This document shows positions 1 to 4,369 of a stretch of 5,039 nucleotides of DNA, piece by piece (position 1 is the first letter of the stretch; every line of letters begins with the position of its first letter). Where the stretch lies: NCBI GenBank assembly GCA_030043455.1, contig JASHXQ010000104.1, positions 1 to 5,039 on the forward strand, in the 5' to 3' direction. This DNA is from Nitrososphaerales archaeon. GTDB taxonomy: Archaea; Thermoproteota; Nitrososphaeria; Nitrososphaerales; CADDZS01. Under the pieces are notes generated by a model, which saw nothing but the letters and a program-made list of their open reading frames with translations, did no database searches and had not been told where the DNA came from. The position numbers and the translations under genes are program-made.

Positions 1-181
1 ATGGGAGGACAAGGAATTTCTAAAGTATGAAAAGCCCATCTTGGAGTTTGATAGTCAGATCTGGAACGAGAAAAAATCCAAGGGGCTTTCTCTCAAGGAT
101 TCTGCCTCGGTCGTAATTCCTTCAGAGCTTCAGGGCTTCGAAAGAGACCTGAGAGCTATGCACAACCTGACTACTGGCTGA
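1..181 (+). CDS. valS: C-terminal tail of an aminoacyl-tRNA synthetase, probably valyl-tRNA synthetase (5' end outside the window)
   Basis: A frame reads open from base 2 to a TGA at 179-181, giving the last 59 residues of a protein that begins upstream of the window. The tail contains YEKPILEFDSQIWNEKK, then KGLSLKD, then IPSELQGFERDLRAMHNL. This matches my memory of the anticodon-binding end of archaeal-type valyl-tRNA synthetases: a helix with a W-x-x-KK pattern, a G-L-S-L-K turn, and a terminal helix ending in an 'LxxMH' pattern. The enzyme would charge tRNA-Val with valine in the cytoplasm. The catalytic HIGH and KMSKS motifs lie outside the window, so the assignment rests on the tail alone. 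IleRS or LeuRS, which share the same fold, are the alternatives. Its last 11 bases overlap the 3' end of the convergent 2H phosphoesterase gene. Confidence 0.6.
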   Translation, partial: WEDKEFLKYEKPILEFDSQIWNEKKSKGLSLKDSASVVIPSELQGFERDLRAMHNLTTG

Positions 182-821
182 ATTTCCCCAGCCAGAAAGA
201 TCGAATGTAGCTGAAAGCGTTGTCCTGCGTTTCTTGGGGGCCGAGAGCGAAAATCAGGTTCACCCGTACCGCCTCGATTTCATAAACCCCAGCAATCCCA
301 AAATCACTCTCGCAGATCTCTGGCTTTTGAATTGTTTCCAGTAAGGAAGTGACGTCCTTTGTGTTGAAGGTCGCAAGCGTCACATGGGGCACGAATTCTC
401 CGGCATCGAAGCGGCTTTTCTCAACGTCTCCTTCAAGTTCTTGCAGAATCCGTTCATTGATTTCTTTGAAGTGGCCATTATCTTCAACCTTCGCATATAC
501 CGCTGTAGAGAACGTGTCGACGCCCTTCAGCCGAATTTCAAAAGGAGGAATTTCTGAGGTAATTCGATTGATCTTCTGGAGAACTGTTTCGTACTTATTT
601 CGGTCGAGCTCCTCTTCCAGATAGCCCAGCCCTTTGATTGGCACGTGAAACGTCGCCGGGTTTGAATAAAGCTGTCGAGTATCCACTGCCTTTAGCCGGT
701 TTTGAACTCCAATCAGAGGCCGCCACAGTCTGGGAGGGATCCGGAAAATGAGGCCGGCGTAAACCGTATCTCCGGAACTGAGGATTTCGTTCCAGTACTC
801 CCGGATCGGCGTGACCTCCAT
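171..821 (-). CDS. 2H phosphoesterase superfamily protein (2'-5' RNA ligase / cyclic phosphodiesterase-like)
   Basis: This gene encodes 216 residues, from an ATG at 821-819 to a TAG at 173-171. Two histidine motifs spaced as in the 2H superfamily are visible: FHVPIKGLG (His59) and PHVTLATF (His146), which would form the paired catalytic site. Known members act on 2',3'-cyclic phosphates or 2'-5' linkages in RNA, or on small cyclic nucleotides. The substrate here cannot be read from sequence. The second motif is canonical (H-V-T), but the first is H-V-P, with Pro61 where Thr or Ser is usual. The protein is somewhat longer than the roughly 180 residues common for ThpR/LigT, with an N-terminal extension of about 15-20 residues. 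No signal peptide or membrane segment is seen. A TATA-like box at 861-869 supports this start and separate transcription from the gene upstream. Its 3' end overlaps the synthetase tail by 11 bases. Confidence 0.82.
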   Translation of the reverse strand: MEVTPIREYWNEILSSGDTVYAGLIFRIPPRLWRPLIGVQNRLKAVDTRQLYSNPATFHVPIKGLGYLEEELDRNKYETVLQKINRITSEIPPFEIRLKGVDTFSTAVYAKVEDNGHFKEINERILQELEGDVEKSRFDAGEFVPHVTLATFNTKDVTSLLETIQKPEICESDFGIAGVYEIEAVRVNLIFALGPQETQDNAFSYIRSFWLGKFSQ

Positions 822-860
822 CAGACCAGCCCTAAATCCGTCCTGCTGTGCTTCTCATTG

Positions 861-869
861 AATTTAATC
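861..869 (-). promoter_or_regulatory. Putative TATA box for the 2H phosphoesterase gene
   Basis: On the minus strand this reads GATTAAATT. It is centred about 44 bases upstream of the ATG at 821, implying a transcript start near 838-840 and a leader of roughly 17 bases. The spacing matches the other promoters in this window. A second AT-rich stretch (CTATAG, about 879-884) lies slightly further upstream and is a weaker candidate. Confidence 0.45.
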
Positions 870-949
870 GTTGCAAACTATAGTTCTGCATTTGACAGAA
901 ATACTAAAGGGATGAAAGATTTCTATGGTCTGTGGAAAGACTTTGAGGA

Positions 950-1453
950 CTACTTTTCGAGCGCCTTTTCTCCCAAAATTTTTGTCTTTGGTAGCGTAGA
1001 AGAAGCCTTTTCCTCTTTGGTCACCATTTCGAATTCGAGAGAGCACTCAGAAGCGAGTCGTCCAGCCGTCTGGATGGACTTTGCCAAATTCACGATCGCG
1101 TCGTAGCTAATCTTCATGGTAAAATTCTTGAATTCTGTTCCATTTTCCCTCGAAGAAATCGTCCCTCCTACCAGTTTCTCCACGACCTCGCGGATCGGCG
1201 AAGTGAACTTTTCGTCGAGCTTATGCCCCTTCATGTGAATGATAAAGCCCTTTTCCGCAGAAACATTGGGCCCGTACCAATACACGGAAATATGGGGATC
1301 GTCAACGGAACTTTTTCCCGGAAGACTCGATGTTACGTCCCAGAAGGTTAGCTTTTTGATGTCAATGTTCGTTTTCGCCACCTCGTCCGGAGTCAGCTGA
1401 TTGTAAACCAGAACCTTGTACATCTGGGGTTCTTCGCCGAAGGGAGAAGACAT
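950..1453 (-). CDS. Hypothetical protein of unknown family, 167 residues
   Basis: I do not recognise this protein. It runs from an ATG at 1453-1451 to a TAG at 952-950. The likely folded part begins near residue 11 with MYKVLVYNQLTPDEVA, a short hydrophobic strand typical of a small alpha/beta protein. A distinctive segment follows at about residues 51-77: DDPHISVYWYGPN, then KGFIIHMKGHKLDEKF. A helix follows at about residues 86-96 (IREVVEKLVGG). A charged, lysine-rich tail starts at about residue 144 and may be disordered. There are no membrane segments, signal peptide or cysteine clusters; Cys137 is the only cysteine. Met11 is an alternative start, but a TATA-like box 41 bases upstream of the first ATG favours the longer form. 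The gene lies 128 bases upstream of the 2H gene and is divergent from alaX. Codon use looks like that of its neighbours. It is probably a real gene, but its function is open. Confidence 0.7.
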   Translation of the reverse strand: MSSPFGEEPQMYKVLVYNQLTPDEVAKTNIDIKKLTFWDVTSSLPGKSSVDDPHISVYWYGPNVSAEKGFIIHMKGHKLDEKFTSPIREVVEKLVGGTISSRENGTEFKNFTMKISYDAIVNLAKSIQTAGRLASECSLEFEMVTKEEKASSTLPKTKILGEKALEK

Positions 1454-1489
1454 TTTTCTAGTATCGCTTCTCGCAGAAAATCCCCTTTT

Positions 1490-1498
1490 CTTTATTTG
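1490..1498 (-). promoter_or_regulatory. Putative TATA box for the 167-residue hypothetical gene
   Basis: On the minus strand this reads CAAATAAAG, followed by more A-rich sequence. It is centred about 41 bases upstream of the ATG at 1453. The expected leader is about 15 bases long and contains no Shine-Dalgarno-like sequence (it ends GATACTAGAAAA before the ATG). Confidence 0.45.
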
Positions 1499-1549
1499 AG
1501 GATTTAGCTCCGGGAAAAGTTAGATGCCGTTTACTTTCTCGTGACAGCC

Positions 1550-1609
1550 ATGATAACAACGTTAAAGAAAACTGCGAACTCAAAACAGCTCAAGGCAATT
1601 CTCGTTTGA
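1550..1609 (+). other. 19-codon mini-ORF overlapping the alaX start region (possible leader peptide)
   Basis: The frame runs from an ATG at 1550 to a TGA at 1607-1609 and encodes MITTLKKTANSKQLKAILV. Its stop overlaps the possible TTG start of alaX at 1606 and lies five bases before the ATG at 1615, an arrangement that would permit translational coupling. The peptide is basic and not recognisable. It is short enough to have arisen by chance, and no Shine-Dalgarno sequence precedes it. Confidence 0.2.
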
Positions 1610-2343
1610 CTGAAATGCTCTATCTTTACGATCACTATCTCAAAGAATTCGACGCTGTGGTTCTCGAAGTGCCGGATGTAAAATCAATCGTGTTGGATCG
1701 CACTGCAATTTATCCCCGCGGTGGAGGACAGCCTTCCGATCGAGGATCGCTGGAATTGGAAGATGGAAGAAAGGCGATCGTGGTCGAATCCAGCAAGGAT
1801 CATGACCGGGTGACCCACACCCTGTCGGAAGCGTTATCTCCGGACGAAGGTTCCAAAACTCAAGGAAAGAAAGTCAAAGGGACCGTTGACTGGGAACTGC
1901 GGTACAAACACATGCGCCATCACACCGCGCTCCATATTCTATCTGGAGTAGTCTACCATAGATTTGGCTCCAGAATTACCGGAGGCCAGATTTACCCAGA
2001 TCGGGCGAGACTCGACTTTACGCTGGATGATCTGAGCAAGGAGGGACTGGGATTGATCGAATCCGAAATGAATCGAATAGTCTCCGAGAACCGGGAGGTG
2101 AAGACCTTCTGGCTTGGCGCAGAGGAGGCCCTGCAGAAAAAGGAACTCTACAGACTCTCAGCGGATCTTCTCCCGAAGGGACTAGAGAAGCTCCGAATTG
2201 TAGACATCGTGGGTTTCGACGCCCAGCTAGATGGCGGGACGCACGTCGCCAAAACCGGGGAGATTGGAAAGATCCGAATTTCAAAGACGGAGAACAAGGG
2301 AAAGGACAACAAGCGGATTGAGATAGTACTCCAAGCTAACTAG
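1606..2343 (+). CDS. alaX: Stand-alone alanyl-tRNA editing protein, AlaX-M type (trans-editing of Ser-tRNA-Ala)
   Basis: The gene encodes 245 residues from a TTG at 1606, or 242 from an ATG at 1615, and ends with TAG at 2341-2343. The ATG form, starting MLYLYDHY, is the more natural start; no earlier in-frame ATG, GTG or TTG is present. AlaX proteins are free-standing relatives of the AlaRS editing domain that hydrolyse mischarged tRNA-Ala, chiefly Ser-tRNA-Ala. With TTG numbering, residues 36-47 carry the N-terminal signature YPRGGGQPSDRG. RHHTALH at 104-110 holds the zinc-binding H-x3-H motif (His106, His110). LDGGTHVAKTGEIG at 208-221 is the second metal motif. That motif usually begins with cysteine (C-x3-H), but Asp209 stands there, with His213 kept. 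There is no catalytic AlaRS domain and no C-terminal oligomerisation domain, and the length fits AlaX-M. The gene converges on the M24 peptidase gene, 12 bases between stops. Confidence 0.88.
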   Translation: MTEMLYLYDHYLKEFDAVVLEVPDVKSIVLDRTAIYPRGGGQPSDRGSLELEDGRKAIVVESSKDHDRVTHTLSEALSPDEGSKTQGKKVKGTVDWELRYKHMRHHTALHILSGVVYHRFGSRITGGQIYPDRARLDFTLDDLSKEGLGLIESEMNRIVSENREVKTFWLGAEEALQKKELYRLSADLLPKGLEKLRIVDIVGFDAQLDGGTHVAKTGEIGKIRISKTENKGKDNKRIEIVLQAN

Positions 2344-2355
2344 TTTCGCAGTGCC

Positions 2356-3480
2356 CTAGATCTGAATAAGGTCGTGGGTCAGATGGGTAAGGTTTTCGTT
2401 TCCTGAGGAAGTGAGCACGATGTTATCTTCGATCCTAACCCCGAATTTGCTTGGTAAGTAAACCCCTGGCTCAATTGTAAATACCATTTTGGGACGCACC
2501 TTCGACGAGTTGACGCTGTTAATCCAAGGAGCTTCGTGTACTTCCAAACCCAATCCGTGGCCCGTCCGATGGATAAAGTACCCTCCGTAGCCTCCTTGCT
2601 CTATTACGGCTCTTACCTGGTGATCGATAGCTTTTGCCTGCATGTTGGGCTTCGCAATCAATGTGCCAGTCGCTTGCGCCGTCTTCACCAGCTCGTGGAC
2701 TTTCCGCTCTTCATTTCCAGGCGATCCGACAGAATAAGTCCTTGTAAAATCGGCAAAATATCCTGCATCATTTACGCAGGAAATGTCGCACACTATCATG
2801 TCGCCTTGCGAAAGCTTTCGGGATGTGGTTTGAGAATGTGGCACTGCGGAATTGGGTCCTGACTGGACCGCGCAGAAATCCACCTCCGCCGCGCCGAAAT
2901 TTCCTAGAGCTTTTTTGATTTCGTACCCAGCCTCGATCTCAGTCTGACCGATTTTCATGACCTCTGGAATTTTTTCGTACCCCTTTCCCAAGATAGTTGC
3001 CGCTGAACGAAGGGCTTCGATTTCTTCCTCTTCCTTTACCAAACGCTGCTCAGAGAGTACCGGACTTATCGACTGGAATTTCGCCGACGTCCTAACTTGT
3101 CTGACAGCCTCCATTAGCGATAAAGTGGTCCAATCCTCGCATCCAAAGACTCTGTACTTTCCACCCAGACTTTTTAGGGCATCTGCAAGAGATTTTTCGT
3201 ACCCTTCTGAGTCTGTCCAAGGGTAAACACCGTCTACTGAACTATTCATAGTCTTACCTTCGTCTAGCTTTGGTATAACCAAAGCACTTTTGCCCTCTTG
3301 AACGGAAATAAAACCCCCGCAAAATCGTTCATAGGAAGCGCCACCGTAGTTGAAGAAGTACTTCAAATTAGGCAGGGAAGTAATGAAAGCGTAATCAACG
3401 GCCTTTTCTTTTCTCAAAGATGAGATAAGTTTCTGTTTTCTCTTTTCGTAATTCATTTTCAAAACCGAACGACCGTCCAT
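2356..3480 (-). CDS. M24-family metallopeptidase, Xaa-Pro dipeptidase / aminopeptidase (prolidase-like)
   Basis: The gene encodes 374 residues from an ATG at 3480 to a TAG at 2358-2356. The N-terminal half (about residues 10-140) is a creatinase/prolidase N-domain, with the typical ITSLPNLKYFFNY start. The C-terminal half is a complete pita-bread catalytic domain. All five metal ligands are visible: Asp232 (VCDIS), Asp244 (YFADFTRTY), His308 (RTGHGLGLEVHE), Glu337 (FTIEPGVY) and Glu351 (VRIEDN). His215 (PHSQTT) and His315 are the other conserved histidines. Such enzymes bind two Mn or Co ions and cleave Xaa-Pro bonds in dipeptides or at peptide N-termini, probably cytoplasmically and for proline recycling. 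Sequence alone does not separate PepQ from PepP. Met9 is an alternative start that better matches where family similarity begins, but the TATA box spacing fits Met1. The gene is divergent from the amidotransferase gene. Confidence 0.92.
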   Translation of the reverse strand: MDGRSVLKMNYEKRKQKLISSLRKEKAVDYAFITSLPNLKYFFNYGGASYERFCGGFISVQEGKSALVIPKLDEGKTMNSSVDGVYPWTDSEGYEKSLADALKSLGGKYRVFGCEDWTTLSLMEAVRQVRTSAKFQSISPVLSEQRLVKEEEEIEALRSAATILGKGYEKIPEVMKIGQTEIEAGYEIKKALGNFGAAEVDFCAVQSGPNSAVPHSQTTSRKLSQGDMIVCDISCVNDAGYFADFTRTYSVGSPGNEERKVHELVKTAQATGTLIAKPNMQAKAIDHQVRAVIEQGGYGGYFIHRTGHGLGLEVHEAPWINSVNSSKVRPKMVFTIEPGVYLPSKFGVRIEDNIVLTSSGNENLTHLTHDLIQI

Positions 3481-3517
3481 GGAGAAGTGAATAATTGATT
3501 TTTGGTGGGCAACAATC

Positions 3518-3528
3518 GAAAATTTACC
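3518..3528 (-). promoter_or_regulatory. Putative TATA box for the M24 peptidase gene
   Basis: On the minus strand this reads GGTAAATTTTC. It is centred 43 bases upstream of the ATG at 3480, predicting a leader of about 16 bases. A second AT-rich stretch at 3490-3496 is too close to the first ATG but could serve the alternative Met9 start. Confidence 0.45.
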
Positions 3529-3535
3529 GAGGAAA

Positions 3536-3570
3536 TGGTCTCAGATTCCGTGCAGCTTATATCGAGACCA
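3536..3570. repeat. Perfect 7-bp inverted repeat bracketing the amidotransferase TATA box (possible operator)
   Basis: The left arm TGGTCTC is at 3536-3542 and the right arm GAGACCA at 3564-3570. They are exact reverse complements separated by 21 bases, or 28 bases from the start of one arm to the start of the other. The TATA box at 3556-3562 lies just inside the right arm, so a dimeric regulator bound here would cover the basal promoter. The repeat is upstream of the inferred transcript start near 3585, so it would act as DNA rather than as an RNA hairpin. Two matching 7-mers can occur by chance; the position is what makes it notable. Confidence 0.35.
3556..3562 (+). promoter_or_regulatory. 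Putative TATA box for the amidotransferase-queC unit
   Basis: The sequence is CTTATAT, the clearest TATA box in the window, centred 43 bases upstream of the ATG at 3602. The expected leader is about 16 bases and is pyrimidine-rich before the start (ATCCTCC), with no Shine-Dalgarno sequence. No comparable box lies at the same distance before queC, suggesting this promoter drives both genes. Confidence 0.55.
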
Positions 3571-3601
3571 ACCGAACATAGCTCCCTGACTGTAATCCTC
3601 C

Positions 3602-4339
3602 ATGTGTAGAATGATGGGTGTTCTTCCAAGCAACGGCAAGTATGTAGATTTCGGTACGGTCAGAGAATTTCGGAACCTCGCCTCTTGTGGTCTAGTCTGT
3701 GAAGGTTCGGAACCGGGGCATGGAGACGGCTGGGGAATCGTCACTTGGAATCATGGGGCCCCAGTCTACCTGGGCAGAGAACCTAATGATGCTTTCACTG
3801 ACCCGCTTTTCGATGAAGCTTGTGCGAAGGGAGAGGCGATGGGCGTCTCTTCGCCTCTCATAGCTCACCTACGGAAGGCTTCTGTAGGGTTGAAGGTAAT
3901 AGAAAACACGCATCCCTTCGTCCAGGGCGAGTGGGCTTTTGCCCACAACGGCACTATTCGCAGACTCAATTTGAAGTATACGACCGATAGCCAGTGGTTC
4001 TTTGAATCCATCATGGCGGCTTTCAAGCAGAACGGCGGAGATATGATAGCCGCGATTACCAAAAACGTGAAGGTAGTGAGGGAAGTTTATCCCTACACGA
4101 GCATTACGTTCCTGCTTTCCAATGGTAGGGAGCTGTACGCGTACCGTGATGCTGCCGAAAAGATGGAGTATTACACTATATACTATGCCAGTACGCCCGA
4201 GGGATTCAAGGTCTCGCAAGAGAAGTTCTTTGAAGCTCCCTGGAAGGCCTTGGAGAACGGCTCTCTCTTGAAAGTTCGAGAGGATCGGACTTTCCAGATC
4301 GTACCGATTCTGCCGGAAATCCAACCGAAAGCCGTTTAG
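3602..4339 (+). CDS. Class II glutamine amidotransferase, YafJ-like (Ntn-type glutaminase)
   Basis: The gene encodes 245 residues and ends with TAG at 4337-4339. The protein begins MCRMMG, so removal of Met1 exposes Cys2, the N-terminal nucleophile of class II amidotransferases. This fixes the start at 3602. Other visible motifs are GHGDGWGI (39-46), AHLRKAS (88-94), NTHPF (102-106), AHNGTI (114-119) and TDSQWFF (128-134), which together form the glutamine-binding and oxyanion site. The domain would release ammonia from glutamine and pass it to a partner. No synthetase domain is attached, so the acceptor must be another protein. The obvious candidate is QueC, encoded 30 bases downstream in the same frame. 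Fused Gat-QueC proteins of Crenarchaeota and some phages take part in archaeosine synthesis. Alternatively this is a YafJ-type glutaminase unrelated to deazaguanine metabolism. Confidence 0.9.
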   Translation: MCRMMGVLPSNGKYVDFGTVREFRNLASCGLVCEGSEPGHGDGWGIVTWNHGAPVYLGREPNDAFTDPLFDEACAKGEAMGVSSPLIAHLRKASVGLKVIENTHPFVQGEWAFAHNGTIRRLNLKYTTDSQWFFESIMAAFKQNGGDMIAAITKNVKVVREVYPYTSITFLLSNGRELYAYRDAAEKMEYYTIYYASTPEGFKVSQEKFFEAPWKALENGSLLKVREDRTFQIVPILPEIQPKAV

Positions 4340-4344
4340 TTTTT
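4340..4344 (+). terminator. Short T-tract after the amidotransferase stop (possible weak termination site)
   Basis: Five consecutive T residues lie immediately after the TAG, followed by CCC. Archaeal RNA polymerase can terminate at T-rich non-template tracts, so some transcripts could end here and lower queC expression relative to the amidotransferase. The tract is short and has no supporting structure. Confidence 0.2.
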
Positions 4345-4369
4345 CCCAATTCTTATAGAAAATCCGAGT

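Noticed and set aside
349..624. 91-residue open frame on the + strand
   Set aside because: It is fully antisense to the 2H phosphoesterase, including its catalytic His146 region. The serine/arginine-rich translation is typical of a shadow frame.
884..900. TTCTG...CAGAA hairpin downstream of the 167-residue gene as a terminator
   Set aside because: The stem is only five pairs with no following T-tract on the minus strand, and archaea do not generally rely on hairpin terminators.
864..1046. 60-residue open frame on the - strand
   Set aside because: It overlaps the 3' end of the 167-residue gene in another frame and continues into the intergenic gap. It has no motif and no promoter at the spacing seen for other genes.
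702..1106. 134-residue open frame on the + strand
   Set aside because: It lies antisense to the 2H gene start, the intergenic gap and the hypothetical gene. It has low-complexity Ser/Phe-rich composition, no recognisable motif, and starts inside a well-supported gene.
1490..1605. Possible tRNA or structured RNA between the hypothetical gene and alaX (TAGCTCCGGG looked D-arm-like)
   Set aside because: No matching T-arm, anticodon arm or acceptor stem could be paired on either strand.
2018..2284. 88-residue open frame on the - strand
   Set aside because: It is antisense to alaX with an Arg/Pro/Ser-rich composition, a shadow of a confidently identified gene.
2536..3226. Two open frames on the + strand (2536-2862 and 2957-3226)
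   Set aside because: Both are antisense to the M24 peptidase, whose five metal ligands are intact in the opposite frame.
3541..3744. 67-residue open frame on the - strand crossing the divergent promoter
   Set aside because: It starts antisense inside the amidotransferase, covers its TATA box, and shows no protein-like pattern.
3865..4324. Two open frames on the - strand (3865-4062 and 3869-4324)
   Set aside because: Both are antisense to the amidotransferase. The longer one has no motif and spans the conserved NTHPF and AHNGTI region of the real gene.
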